64,000 bases of DNA, taken from Arthrobacter zhaoxinii. GTDB lineage: Bacteria; Actinomycetota; Actinomycetes; Actinomycetales; Micrococcaceae. The stretch is from contig NZ_JANFLT010000006.1 in assembly GCF_024385505.1 (NCBI RefSeq), positions 682,001 to 746,000 of the forward strand, given 5' to 3'. Below the pieces are notes generated by a model that saw only the letters and a list, made by a program, of their open reading frames with translations, did no database searches and was not told where the DNA came from. This document shows, in pieces, positions 34,928-43,603 of the stretch; positions within the stretch are counted from its first letter, which is position 1, and each line of letters opens with the position of its first letter. Both the position numbers and the translations under genes were made by a program.

Positions 34928-35767
34928 ATGCGCTTTGTCCACCGGGCTCCCCGGGCCCTGGCAGCGTGTGCAGTGATGATTCTCACTGCTTCCACGGCCG
35001 CCTGCACGTCCCCCGGGCCCGCCGGTACCGCGAATGGAAGCGGGGCACGGATTACGGTCTTTGCAGCTTCCTCACTCACGGATGTGGTGGAGAACCTCGA
35101 TGCGGCGTACGACGGCGGCGGGCGGCTGCGCGTCAACGTGGGCTCCAGCAGCCAGCTCGTAGCGCAGTTGGAGTCCGGGGCGGAAGCCGACGTGGTGATT
35201 ACCGCCGACCTCGAGGCGCTGGAACCCCTGCGGAACGGGCTGGACCGTGAGACGGTGCTGGCCAGCAACCCCCTCGTGCTGGCACTGGCCGCGGGCAACC
35301 CGGCCGGGATCACAGTGTTACGCAATGTTGCGGCCGACGGCGTCCGGGCCGCCCTGTGCGCGCCCTCTGTCCCGTGCGGCCGGGCGACGGAACGGGTGCT
35401 GAAGGCGGCGAGCCTGTCCGTTCCGGCACCGAGCCTGGAGGACAGCGCCCGATCGGTGCTGACCAAGGTTTCCAGCGGCCAGGCTGACGCGGGGTTTGTC
35501 TACCGGACCGACGCTCTGGCCGCCGCACAGGCCGGCGTAACCTACCTGCCGCTGGAGGATCCCGAACCGAACCGGTACCCGGCAGCACTGACCCAGCAGG
35601 GAGCCGGCCGCGCGGAGGCAGCAGCATTCTATGAGTGGCTCACGGGTCCCGAAGCGGCAGCCATCCTCGCGGAGGCCGGATTCGGACCGGCGGATCCCGG
35701 CAGCACCCCGGAAGCCACGGACCCCGCCCCGGCAGACAGCACCCCGGGGAGCACCGATGCCCCGTAG
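34928..35767 (+). CDS. modA: Molybdate ABC transporter substrate-binding lipoprotein
   Basis: Captures molybdate or tungstate outside the membrane. The 279-residue precursor has a signal ending in STAAC (Cys 26, lipobox-like), then the ModA pattern ITVFAASSLTDVVENL, NVGSSSQLVAQLESGAEADVVITAD, and a late KVSSGQADAGFVYRTDA. The C-terminal ~35 residues are a Pro/Thr/Asp-rich tail beyond the usual end. ATG 34928 is probably the first transcribed base region (TAGGCT six bases upstream). It overlaps modB by 11 bases. Confidence 0.93.
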   Translation: MRFVHRAPRALAACAVMILTASTAACTSPGPAGTANGSGARITVFAASSLTDVVENLDAAYDGGGRLRVNVGSSSQLVAQLESGAEADVVITADLEALEPLRNGLDRETVLASNPLVLALAAGNPAGITVLRNVAADGVRAALCAPSVPCGRATERVLKAASLSVPAPSLEDSARSVLTKVSSGQADAGFVYRTDALAAAQAGVTYLPLEDPEPNRYPAALTQQGAGRAEAAAFYEWLTGPEAAAILAEAGFGPADPGSTPEATDPAPADSTPGSTDAP

Positions 35768-36614
35768 GACGTCCGAAACCCTCCGGGCCGCAGCCCCCGG
35801 AAGCCCGTCCGCCATGAGCCGGGAAGCACGTGCCACCACCCCCGGCTGGCTGTGGATACCGGCCGGACTTGCCCTGCTCCTGTGCGCCGGGCCGGTGGCC
35901 GCCCTGCTGCTCAACGTCCCCTGGACCTCGCTGCCGGAACTGCTGGGAACGGACAGCGCCCGAACGGCGCTGGGACTCTCCCTCGCCACCTCCGCCGGGT
36001 CTACGCTGCTCTGTGTCCTGCTGGGGCTGCCGCTGGCCGTGCTGCTCAGCAAGCTTGAGGGTCCCTGGATCCAGCTGATGCGCGGCATCCTGCTGATCCC
36101 GCTGGTGCTCTCGCCGGTGGTCTCCGGCATCGCCCTGCTGTACTTCTGGGGCCGCGAGGGGATTGCCGGGAAGCTGCTGGGTGCCGTGGGCGTGGACGTG
36201 GGGTACTCACCCGCCGCCGTCGTTATTGTCCAGGTGTTTGTCTCCCTGCCGTTCTTCGTGGTCGCGTCCCTGAACAGCCTGTCCGCGGTGGACCGTGACC
36301 TGGAAATGGCCGCGGCCACCTCCGGCGCCGGTCCCACCGCGATCCTGCGCCACATCACCCTGCCGCTGGCGCTTCCCGGCATTGTCGCCGGGACCCTGCT
36401 GGCCTTCGCCCGTTCGCTGGGCGAGTACGGAGCCACCATCACGTTTGCCGGCAGCATCGAGGGAAGCACCAGGACCCTGCCGCTGCAGATCGAGCTGAGC
36501 CTGAACTCCAACCAGCCCCAGGCGGCCCTCGGCATCTGCCTGCTGCTTATTGCCCTGTACCTGATGGTCCTGCTGCTGGCCCGGATCGCCACCGGACGGC
36601 TGCTGCCGCGATGA
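35757..36614 (+). CDS. modB: Molybdate ABC transporter permease
   Basis: A 285-residue inner-membrane permease with about six membrane segments after a basic N-terminus. The cytoplasmic EAA-like loop (LEMAAATSGAGPTAILRHITLPLALPGI) that contacts the ATPase is intact. ATG 35757 has GGGGAG upstream and overlaps the modA end. Notable: no modC ATPase gene follows; the next gene is an oxidoreductase. Either a distant ATPase serves ModAB or modC lies elsewhere in the genome. The stop overlaps the following gene start (ATGA). Confidence 0.93.
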   Translation: MPRRTSETLRAAAPGSPSAMSREARATTPGWLWIPAGLALLLCAGPVAALLLNVPWTSLPELLGTDSARTALGLSLATSAGSTLLCVLLGLPLAVLLSKLEGPWIQLMRGILLIPLVLSPVVSGIALLYFWGREGIAGKLLGAVGVDVGYSPAAVVIVQVFVSLPFFVVASLNSLSAVDRDLEMAAATSGAGPTAILRHITLPLALPGIVAGTLLAFARSLGEYGATITFAGSIEGSTRTLPLQIELSLNSNQPQAALGICLLLIALYLMVLLLARIATGRLLPR

Positions 36615-38182
36615 GCAGCCAGGACCCGACCCGCCGCCGGTCCGCCGGCGGACCCCCGCGCCCGAACCGGCGGTGGGCCGCTGCCGCAGGGCTGGTCGCC
36701 GCCGGACTGGGCGTGGCTGCCGGCGAGCTGCTTGCCGCCATCGTCAGCCCGTCGCTTTCCCCGGTGTCCGGAGTCGGCTCGGTAGTCATCGACGCGGTCC
36801 CGGGTCCGGTCAAGGATGCCGCCATCGCCCTCTTCGGCACGGCCGACAAAGCCGCGCTGCTGGTCGGCATGGGGCTGGTCATTGCCCTGGCCGCGGTGGC
36901 TGCCGGGGTTCTGGAACTGCGCCGCCCGCCGGCAGGAGCCGCTGTCCTGGAACTCTTCGGGGCAGCCGGCCTGGCAGCGGTCCTCTCCCGGCAGCAGTTC
37001 TCGGTGCTGGCCGTCCTGCCGCCGGTGGCCGCCGCCGTCGTCGCCGTCCTGGTCCTCCGTGCGCTCACCGCACGGGTCCGGAACCTGGCTGCGGCGCAGA
37101 CGGACGACGACGCCGCAGTGCGCCGGCGCACGGTACTAACCTCCGTGGGCGGGGGAGCGGCGGTGGCCCTGCTCGGTGCCGCCCTCGCCGGCATAGCCCG
37201 CGGCGGGCAGGTTGGCGTCACTGCCCTGCGCGAAACGGTGCGCCTTCCCGTGCCGGCCCGCCCGGCTGCGGCACTGCCGGCCGGTGCCGGGCTCGCTGTC
37301 GACGGGCTGGCGCCGCTGGTGACCCCCGCCGCGGATTTTTACCGGATTGACACCGCCCTCAGCGTGCCGCTGATCGATCCGGCGGACTGGCGGCTACGGG
37401 TCACCGGCATGGTGGACCGTGAGGTGGAGCTGAGCTACGCCGAGCTGCTCGCAGCGCCGCTGCAGGAAAGCTACGTCACGCTCACCTGCGTTTCCAATGA
37501 GGTGGGCGGGGACCTGATCGGCAACGCCCGCTGGCTGGGCCTGCCCGTGCGGGAACTGCTGGCCCGGGCCGGCGTCCGGCCCGGCGCGGACATGGTGCTT
37601 TCCACGAGCCGGGACGGCTGGAGCGCCTCCACACCCCTGGAGGCGCTCACCGATGACCGCGATTCGCTGCTGGCCGTGGGGATGAACGGGGAACCACTGC
37701 CCCTGGAACACGGATTCCCCGTCCGGCTGGTTGTGCCCGGACTGTACGGCTACGTTTCCGCGACCAAGTGGGTCACCGAGCTGCGGGTCACCCGGTTCGC
37801 GGACGAGACCGCTTACTGGACGGACCGGGGGTGGGGCGAGCGCGGCCCGATCAAGCTCTCCTCACGCATCGACGTGCCCGGACGGTCACCGGTGACGGCA
37901 GGAACCGTCACGGTGGCCGGGACGGCGTGGGCGCAGCACACCGGCGTCAGCGCCGTGCAGGTGCGCGTGGACGACGGCGGCTGGCAGGACGCGGAACTGG
38001 CTCCCGGCATCTCAGCGGACACCTGGCGGCAGTACCGGATTTCGGTGGACCTGGCACCGGGGGAGCACACCATCGCCGTCCGGGCGGTGGACGCCAACGG
38101 TGTCCGGCAGGCGGAAGAAAAACGGCCGGTGCTTCCCGACGGAGCCACCGGACTGCATACAATTCGGGTGACGGCGCGCTGA
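36611..38182 (+). CDS. Membrane-anchored molybdopterin oxidoreductase, sulfite-oxidase-like
   Basis: A 523-residue protein. The N-terminal ~200 residues hold four to five membrane segments; a basic RRR and a hydrophobic segment near residues 175-195 precede the extracytoplasmic part. The C-terminal half is a sulfite-oxidase-type Mo-cofactor domain with the putative molybdenum-ligating Cys 293 in YVTLTCVSNEVGG, VVPGLYGYVSATKWV and a final Ig-like dimerisation domain. No heme domain is present. Starts inside the modB stop (ATGA), so expression is tied to molybdate uptake. Electron acceptor and substrate (sulfite, S-oxides or others) unknown. Confidence 0.87.
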   Translation: MSSQDPTRRRSAGGPPRPNRRWAAAAGLVAAGLGVAAGELLAAIVSPSLSPVSGVGSVVIDAVPGPVKDAAIALFGTADKAALLVGMGLVIALAAVAAGVLELRRPPAGAAVLELFGAAGLAAVLSRQQFSVLAVLPPVAAAVVAVLVLRALTARVRNLAAAQTDDDAAVRRRTVLTSVGGGAAVALLGAALAGIARGGQVGVTALRETVRLPVPARPAAALPAGAGLAVDGLAPLVTPAADFYRIDTALSVPLIDPADWRLRVTGMVDREVELSYAELLAAPLQESYVTLTCVSNEVGGDLIGNARWLGLPVRELLARAGVRPGADMVLSTSRDGWSASTPLEALTDDRDSLLAVGMNGEPLPLEHGFPVRLVVPGLYGYVSATKWVTELRVTRFADETAYWTDRGWGERGPIKLSSRIDVPGRSPVTAGTVTVAGTAWAQHTGVSAVQVRVDDGGWQDAELAPGISADTWRQYRISVDLAPGEHTIAVRAVDANGVRQAEEKRPVLPDGATGLHTIRVTAR

Positions 38183-38229
38183 GGTCCTTCTTCCGCCTGC
38201 CCCCGCCCGTCCACGTCCCAAGGAGGAAC

Positions 38230-39555
38230 ATGTCCGCATCTCCGGCACCGCAGGGTGTCCCGGCATCGGCAGCTGCGCCCGGTCCTGCCGCCGGACGGCG
38301 GGAGGTGGCGGCGCACCGTGAAGCCGTCGAAGACCTCCTGCGGACCTGGTTCCTGGCGCATCCGCCCGCCCACGAGAGCATTGCGCTGGGCGAGGCTGCC
38401 GGACGGCTCCTCGCGGCCGACGTCCGGGCGCCGGGGAACCTGCCGCCCTTCACCAACTCGCAGATGGACGGCTACGCGGTGCGCACCGCCGACCTCGCTG
38501 CCGGGAGCCGGCCGGACGGCATCCCCGGTACGGTCCGGCTGGCCGCCGCCGCGCCGATTCCCGCCGGTTCGGCACCGCCGCCGCTGCTGCCCGGAACCGC
38601 CGCGCCCGTGATGACGGGGGCCATGCTGCCCGAGGGGGCCGACGCCGTCGTACCGATCGAAGCCTGCACCCCGGACTACTTCGTTCCCGCCGGCTTCCTT
38701 CCCGCCGACGGCACCGGAAGCACCGTGGAGGTCCCTGCGGAAACCCCGGCGGGGCAGTTTGTCCGCAGGGCGGGCAGCGACATTTCCGCCGGCGCCCCCG
38801 CCCTCCCCGCAGGCTCCGTGCTGGGTCCGCTGCAGCTGGGCCTGCTGGCCGCCCTCGGCCTGGACCGCGTCACCGTCCGGGCCCGGCCGCGGGTGCTGCT
38901 GCTGACCACCGGAGACGAGGTTGTGGAACCGGGCCGGCCGCTGGGACCGGGCCAGATCCACGATGCGAACACCACTCTGCTCCGCAGTTCGCTGGAGGAA
39001 GCGGGGGCGCAGGTGCTCCGGTCCCGGATCCTGGCCGACTCGCCGCAGGAATTCACCGCCCGGCTCCGCGCCGACGTCGCCGCGGACGCCCCGGACCTGG
39101 TTTTGAGCTCCGGCGGCATCAGCAAGGGCGCCTACGAGGTGGTGCGCCAGGGTCTCGCCGCCGCCGATGTCGCGTTCCTGTCCGTAGCCATGCAGCCGGG
39201 CGGTCCGCAGGGCATCGGCACGGTGGAGGGCGTCCCGTTCCTCGGGTTCCCCGGCAATCCGGTCAGCTCGCTGGTGTCCTTCGAGATGTTCCTCCGCCCG
39301 GCACTGACTGCGGTCACCGGGGCGCCGCGGCCCCGGACCGAGGTGCAGGCCCGCCTCACCGCGCCGCTGGGCAGTCCCGCCGGCAAACACCAGGTACGCC
39401 GGGGGCGGTACACCGCCGGAACGGTGGAACCCGTGGGCGGACCGGGGTCCCACCTGCTCCACGCGCTGGCCGCCTCCAATGCCCTGATTCCTGTGCCCGT
39501 GGGCACCGAGCGCCTCGAGGCAGGCGCAGAAGTGACAGTATTACTACTGGAATAA
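38230..39555 (+). CDS. moeA: Molybdopterin molybdenumtransferase MoeA
   Basis: Inserts molybdate into adenylated molybdopterin. The 441-residue protein shows [25 protein letters not shown], the MoCF-domain [10 protein letters not shown] and [13 protein letters not shown], and [11 protein letters not shown]. Residues 1-25 are Ala/Pro-rich extra sequence. ATG 38230 follows AGGAGGA. Sometimes named glp. It starts a plus-strand run moeA-moaC-mog-moaE and follows the oxidoreductase that would use the cofactor. Confidence 0.95.
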   Translation: MSASPAPQGVPASAAAPGPAAGRREVAAHREAVEDLLRTWFLAHPPAHESIALGEAAGRLLAADVRAPGNLPPFTNSQMDGYAVRTADLAAGSRPDGIPGTVRLAAAAPIPAGSAPPPLLPGTAAPVMTGAMLPEGADAVVPIEACTPDYFVPAGFLPADGTGSTVEVPAETPAGQFVRRAGSDISAGAPALPAGSVLGPLQLGLLAALGLDRVTVRARPRVLLLTTGDEVVEPGRPLGPGQIHDANTTLLRSSLEEAGAQVLRSRILADSPQEFTARLRADVAADAPDLVLSSGGISKGAYEVVRQGLAAADVAFLSVAMQPGGPQGIGTVEGVPFLGFPGNPVSSLVSFEMFLRPALTAVTGAPRPRTEVQARLTAPLGSPAGKHQVRRGRYTAGTVEPVGGPGSHLLHALAASNALIPVPVGTERLEAGAEVTVLLLE

Positions 39556-39601
39556 CCCAACAGCGTCCTGCCCGGACGCCGTGCCCCGAAAGGACCCTCC
39601 C

Positions 39602-40096
39602 GTGAGCGCCGAACCCGAAGACCTCCACCCCACCGGACTGACCCACGTCCGCGAGGACGGCTCCGCGCACATGGTGGATGTATCCGCCAAGACCGAAACC
39701 ACGCGGCAGGCCACCGCCTCCGCCGTGCTGCGCAGCACCGCCGAGGTGGTCCGCCTGATCGCCGACGGCGGCCTGCCGAAGGGGGATGCGCTGGCCGTGG
39801 CCCGGGTCGCCGGAATCATGGCCGCGAAGCAGACCTCCAACCTCATCCCGCTGTGCCATCCGTTGCCGATCACGAAGGTCACCGTGGACTTCACCCCCCG
39901 CGAGGGCGACGTCCTGATTGAGGCCACGGTGAAAACCAAGGCACTCACCGGCGTCGAAATGGAAGCGCTGACCGCCGCCTCCGTCGCCGCATTGACCCTC
40001 TACGACATGATCAAGGCCGTGGACAAGCACGCCCGCATCACGGACATCATGGTGCTCGCCAAGTCCGGCGGCAAGAGCGGAGACTGGACGCTGTGA
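39602..40096 (+). CDS. moaC: Cyclic pyranopterin monophosphate synthase MoaC
   Basis: Acts with MoaA to form cyclic pyranopterin monophosphate. The 164-residue protein has [16 protein letters not shown], the [18 protein letters not shown] block and [26 protein letters not shown] with the conserved catalytic Lys and Asp. GTG 39602 is chosen because GAAAGGA (39588-39594) lies seven bases before it; an upstream GTG at 39581 is in frame. The stop overlaps the next gene's GTG by four bases. Confidence 0.95.
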   Translation: MSAEPEDLHPTGLTHVREDGSAHMVDVSAKTETTRQATASAVLRSTAEVVRLIADGGLPKGDALAVARVAGIMAAKQTSNLIPLCHPLPITKVTVDFTPREGDVLIEATVKTKALTGVEMEALTAASVAALTLYDMIKAVDKHARITDIMVLAKSGGKSGDWTL

Positions 40097-40584
40097 GCGC
40101 TCCGACGCCCCGCCGGACGGCCGGGGTCCTGATCGCCTCCACCCGTGCCGCTGCCGGCACCTACCAGGACGAATGCGGGCCGCTCATTGCGGACTGGCTG
40201 TATGCCCTCGGCTACGACATTGTGCTGGCCGAAGTGGTGCCCGACGGCGTGGAAGTCGCCGCGTCGCTGCAGCGCATCCTCGCCCTGGAACCGTCGGTGC
40301 TGCTGACCAGCGGAGGCACCGGGCTGAGCCCGGACGACGTCACGCCGGAGTCCACCGAACCCCTCCTGGACCGCCAGGTGCCCGGAGTCATGGAAGCCCT
40401 GCGTGCCAAGGGAATGGCATCCACGCCCATGGCCGCCATCAGCCGCGGGTTCGCCGGCACCGCGGGCCGGACGTTCGTGGTCAACCTGCCCGGTTCCCCG
40501 GGCGCCGTCGCGGACGGACTTGCCGTGCTGGAACCGATCATCGGCCACATCTGCGGCCAACTGGAAGGAAAACGTGAACACTAG
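40093..40584 (+). CDS. mog: MogA/MoaB-type molybdopterin adenylyltransferase
   Basis: A 163-residue single MoCF-domain protein. [18 protein letters not shown] and the [12 protein letters not shown] segment are the molybdopterin-binding signatures of MogA/MoaB. It adenylates molybdopterin before MoeA adds molybdenum. GTG 40093 overlaps the moaC stop (GTGA), and its own end overlaps moaE by 11 bases, so the three are translationally linked. Mog and MoaB are hard to tell apart from sequence; the function is the same in bacteria that have only one. Confidence 0.9.
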   Translation: MSAPTPRRTAGVLIASTRAAAGTYQDECGPLIADWLYALGYDIVLAEVVPDGVEVAASLQRILALEPSVLLTSGGTGLSPDDVTPESTEPLLDRQVPGVMEALRAKGMASTPMAAISRGFAGTAGRTFVVNLPGSPGAVADGLAVLEPIIGHICGQLEGKREH

Positions 40585-41011
40585 CGAAGTCATCCTTGCC
40601 GCTGTCTCGGCAGAACCGCTGAGCAGCACCGAGGCCGAACGCGCCGCCTGGTCGCCGGACTGCGGCGCCGTGGTGCTGTTCAGCGGCATTGTGCGCAACC
40701 ACGACGACGGCAAGTCCGTCACCGCCCTCGGCTACAGCGCGCACCCCACGGCCGCGGCCGTGCTCAGCGAAGTGGCCGCCGGGATTGCCGCCAAATACGA
40801 CGGCGTCCGGATCTGGGTTGCCCACCGCACCGGAGACCTTCAGATCGGTGACGCCGCCCTTGTTGCCGCAGTGGCCTCGGCGCACCGGGGGACCGCGTTC
40901 GCAGCCTGCACCGACCTGGTGGACACCGTCAAGGCGAACGTACCGATCTGGAAAGAGCAGGGCTTTAAGGACGGCAGCACCGAATGGGTGGGCGTCAGCG
41001 ACCGGCCCTGA
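40574..41011 (+). CDS. moaE: Molybdopterin synthase catalytic subunit MoaE
   Basis: Forms the MoaD-MoaE heterotetramer that adds the dithiolene sulfurs. The 145-residue protein shows GAVVLFSGIVRNHDDGKSV, VAHRTGDLQIGDAALVAAVASAHR and a KANVPIWKEQGFKDGSTEWV end with the catalytic lysines. GTG 40574 has GGAAGGA five bases upstream and lies within the end of mog. Last gene of the cofactor run; dapB follows with its own leaderless-type promoter. Confidence 0.93.
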   Translation: MNTSEVILAAVSAEPLSSTEAERAAWSPDCGAVVLFSGIVRNHDDGKSVTALGYSAHPTAAAVLSEVAAGIAAKYDGVRIWVAHRTGDLQIGDAALVAAVASAHRGTAFAACTDLVDTVKANVPIWKEQGFKDGSTEWVGVSDRP

Positions 41012-41028
41012 CCGGTAATCTGGAGCAT

Positions 41029-41787
41029 ATGAGCGAAAAACTTGCCGTAGCGGTCCTCGGTGCCGCAGGCCGGATGGGATCCGAGGCCGTTGCCGCCGTC
41101 GAGGCCGCCGAGGACATGGAACTGGTGGCCGCACTGGGCCGGACCGATCCGCTGGAAACCCTGGTCTCCGCCGGAGCCCGGTACGTGGTGGACCTGACCG
41201 TGCCGGACAGCACCGAGGCGAACGTACGCTTCGCCGTCGAACACGGAATGCACGCCGTCGTGGGGACCACCGGCTGGGACGCCGAACGGCTGGGCCGGCT
41301 CGCGGAGCTGCTGGAAACCTCCCCGGCCACCGGTGTGCTCATTGCCCCGAACTTCGCGCTCGGCTCCGTGCTGGCCTCGGCTTTCGCTGCGAAGGCCGCC
41401 CGCTACTTTGAATCGGTGGAACTGATCGAACTCCACCACCCGGACAAGGTGGACGCCCCCTCCGGGACCGCCGTTCGGACCGCACAGCTGATTGCGGCCG
41501 CCCGTGCGGAGGCCGGCGTCGCAGCGTCGCCGGATGCCACCGCCATGGCGCTGGACGGCGCCCGGGGCGCGGAGGTGGACGGAGTGCACGTGCATTCGGT
41601 CCGCCTGCGCGGCCTGGTGGCCCACCAGGAAGTGCTCCTGGGCGGACCCGGCGAGCAGCTGACCATCCGGCATGATTCCTTCGACCGCGCCTCCTTTATG
41701 CCCGGCGTCCTGCTGGGCCTGCGGCAGGTCGCCGGCCACCCCGGACTGACCGTCGGACTCGACGGCTACCTCAACCTGAACGACTAA
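41029..41787 (+). CDS. dapB: 4-hydroxy-tetrahydrodipicolinate reductase
   Basis: Reduces the product of DapA with NAD(P)H in the diaminopimelate/lysine pathway. The 252-residue protein has the Rossmann loop VLGAAGRMGSEA and the signature ELHHPDKVDAPSGTA with the catalytic His and Lys. The ATG at 41029 has TAATCT seven bases upstream and only a weak GGAG two bases away, suggesting leaderless initiation. Followed nine bases later by a small membrane protein gene. Works with dapA 1.8 kb downstream and dapF at 59.2 kb. Confidence 0.96.
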   Translation: MSEKLAVAVLGAAGRMGSEAVAAVEAAEDMELVAALGRTDPLETLVSAGARYVVDLTVPDSTEANVRFAVEHGMHAVVGTTGWDAERLGRLAELLETSPATGVLIAPNFALGSVLASAFAAKAARYFESVELIELHHPDKVDAPSGTAVRTAQLIAAARAEAGVAASPDATAMALDGARGAEVDGVHVHSVRLRGLVAHQEVLLGGPGEQLTIRHDSFDRASFMPGVLLGLRQVAGHPGLTVGLDGYLNLND

Positions 41788-41795
41788 GGAACACG

Positions 41796-42290
41796 TTGTC
41801 TTTCTTCACGGGCCTATTCGCCAACCGCGCCAAGCTCGGCGTAGCCCTGGTGACGCTGCTGCTGTTCTTCTATCTTGCGGTCTCCGCCCAGCGCGGCTGG
41901 GTGCTGCTGACCTCCCCCGAGCTGTCGGCGAAACTGATGGGCGCGGCCTATCTCGTGCTCCCCGTGGTGGGAGCCTGGGCGCTCATCCGCGAACTGATGT
42001 TCGGCGCCCGGACCGAGCAGATGGCCCGCATCCTGGCCACGGAAGGCCGGCTGCCGGTTGATGACCTGCCGCGGACCCCCGCCGGACGGATTGTGCGCGA
42101 AGCCGCGGACGCCCAGTTCCCCCGGTACAAGGCGGAAACCGAGGCCGAGCCTCAGGACTGGCGCAGCTGGTTCCGGCTGTCCTGCGCCTACGACGCCGCG
42201 GGGGACCGTACCCGGGCGCGGCGGACCATGCGGCAGGCCGGCAGGCTCTTTGCCGGGAGCAGCCGTCCGGGGAGCCGGCCCGACGCCTAG
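41796..42290 (+). CDS. Conserved small membrane protein of unknown function
   Basis: A 164-residue protein with two membrane segments (about residues 14-30 and 45-64) and a C-terminal cytoplasmic helical half containing RSWFRLSCAYDAAGDRTRARRTMRQA, which looks like a single tetratricopeptide-like helix pair. TTG 41796 has AAGGA upstream and the gene follows dapB closely, as a similar protein does in other actinobacteria as far as I recall. No catalytic motif. Its stop shares CTAG with the stop of the convergent acyltransferase-like gene. Confidence 0.78.
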   Translation: MSFFTGLFANRAKLGVALVTLLLFFYLAVSAQRGWVLLTSPELSAKLMGAAYLVLPVVGAWALIRELMFGARTEQMARILATEGRLPVDDLPRTPAGRIVREAADAQFPRYKAETEAEPQDWRSWFRLSCAYDAAGDRTRARRTMRQAGRLFAGSSRPGSRPDA

Positions 42291-43474
42291 CGTTTCTGCC
42301 CTGCGGGGGCCACGCCGCGTCCGGCTTTGCCGCGGGCCAGCCGCGAGGCGCCGGAGGTGACCAATTCCAGCGGACCCCGGGCCTCGATGCGCTGGAACAG
42401 GATGGCCAGCACCACGAAAAACGTCACCTGGATCCAGTACACCGGCAGCGGTTCCAGCGGCGGGCTCTGCAGGTCCACCATCGTCATGACCCACACATGC
42501 AGGCTGTAGAGGGTCAGCGTCATGGCACCGGCCGCGGACAGCGGCAGCAGCAGGAGCGGCCGGGCGCGCGTCAGCAGCAGGCACACCCCGAGGACGGCGG
42601 CAGCAGTGCCTGCCGTGTGCAGCATGTCCAGGCTGGTGTTGGAATGCGGCCCGGCCAATGCCAGCCACCACCAGGACCCGGTCTGCTCCACCGAGCTGAG
42701 GTTGACCTCCATCATCCGCGCCAGCGGCCACCGCTGCCCGGATTCGGTGGCGGTGAGGGCGTCCAGCCCGCCCAACTCGCCGAGCAGATAGGAAGAGATG
42801 AACTTGGCGGACGCCGCGGCAAAAACTCCGGCGACAAGCAGCCCCGCCTGGACCGGCAGGCTCGTCAGCGCCAGCCGCCCGATCACCAGGCCCAGCAGGA
42901 TGTAGCTCAGCCACTGCAGCACAGGGTAGAACCCGGTGACGAAGAGGTCCGCCGCCAGGACAGCCGGTGTGCCGAACGCTTCCCAGGTGATGTTTCCGCT
43001 GATTTCCGACGGCGCCAGGGTTTCGACCAGCCAGCCGCGCAGCAGGTAGGCAAGCACGGGGGAAAGCAGCAGCCAGCTCCCCGCCCAGACGGCCAGACGG
43101 CGCAGCGGCATACCCAGGAACGGCAGTGCCAGCAGGAACAGTACGGCGTAATGGAACAGGATGACGGCGATGTTGGTTTCCAGGCCGCCCAGCACCAGGC
43201 CCACCAGGGCAATGATGAGCGCCCGGACGGCAATTCCCCGCCGGTCCCCGCCCAGGGCCCGGGCTTCGCGGGGTTCGCTGCCGCCGGTCAGCAGCGCCAG
43301 TCCAGCGCCGGCGACCACCGCGAACAACGCCGAGGAGCGGCCGGAGAACACCAGTCCGGTGAGGGTGGGTTCGCCGGTTTCCTGGTGGTAGAGCGGCAGC
43401 GCATGCGTGGCGATCATGCCCAGAAGGGCAATCCCGCGGGCAGCGTCGATGCCGGTCAGGCGGCGTTGGATCAT
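42287..43474 (-). CDS. Multispanning membrane protein, DUF418/acyltransferase-like
   Basis: A protein of about 395 residues with some ten membrane segments. The N-terminal GIDAARGIALLGMIATHALPL matches the first helix of DUF418, DUF1624 and acyltransferase-3-like proteins, in which a conserved Asp and Arg followed by a His lie in or near TM1. The C-terminal SLHVWVMTM also fits. Such proteins modify cell-surface sugars or lipids, but no substrate is known here. ATG 43474 is chosen for the family-like start; ATG 43483 and a longer frame to 43549 are alternatives. Divergent from dapA. Confidence 0.78.
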   Translation of the reverse strand: MIQRRLTGIDAARGIALLGMIATHALPLYHQETGEPTLTGLVFSGRSSALFAVVAGAGLALLTGGSEPREARALGGDRRGIAVRALIIALVGLVLGGLETNIAVILFHYAVLFLLALPFLGMPLRRLAVWAGSWLLLSPVLAYLLRGWLVETLAPSEISGNITWEAFGTPAVLAADLFVTGFYPVLQWLSYILLGLVIGRLALTSLPVQAGLLVAGVFAAASAKFISSYLLGELGGLDALTATESGQRWPLARMMEVNLSSVEQTGSWWWLALAGPHSNTSLDMLHTAGTAAAVLGVCLLLTRARPLLLLPLSAAGAMTLTLYSLHVWVMTMVDLQSPPLEPLPVYWIQVTFFVVLAILFQRIEARGPLELVTSGASRLARGKAGRGVAPAGQKR

Positions 43475-43587
43475 GCACAGCATCGTCTCACAGCCTGCCG
43501 GGGCCGAACCTCCCCGTCCGGGACCGCGGACGTACCCCGCCCAGCGCACCGTTCCCCGCAGCAGGTTGTCCCATTGCCTCCCGTAAC

Positions 43588-43603
43588 GGGTAACGTTTTA
43601 CCC
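43588..43603. promoter_or_regulatory. Inverted repeat GGGTAA CGTT TTACCC abutting the dapA start
   Basis: A perfect 6-bp inverted repeat with a CGTT centre ends at the base before the dapA ATG. It contains TAACGT (43591-43596), which lies seven bases before the ATG and can be the -10 of a leaderless transcript; TTGTCC (43566-43571) is a possible -35 at 19 bp. An overlapping CCCGT A ACGGG palindrome (43580-43590) precedes it. A protein bound here would block the -10. Confidence 0.55.

Noticed and set aside
37768-38229. Upstream extension of the moeA frame into the oxidoreductase gene
   Set aside because: The extension overlaps the well-supported oxidoreductase end in another frame, and AGGAGGA before ATG 38230 marks the real start.
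42497-43603. A ~370-codon upstream extension of the dapA frame
   Set aside because: It is Gln/Gly/His-rich antisense sequence of the minus-strand membrane protein gene and would make DapA more than twice its normal size.
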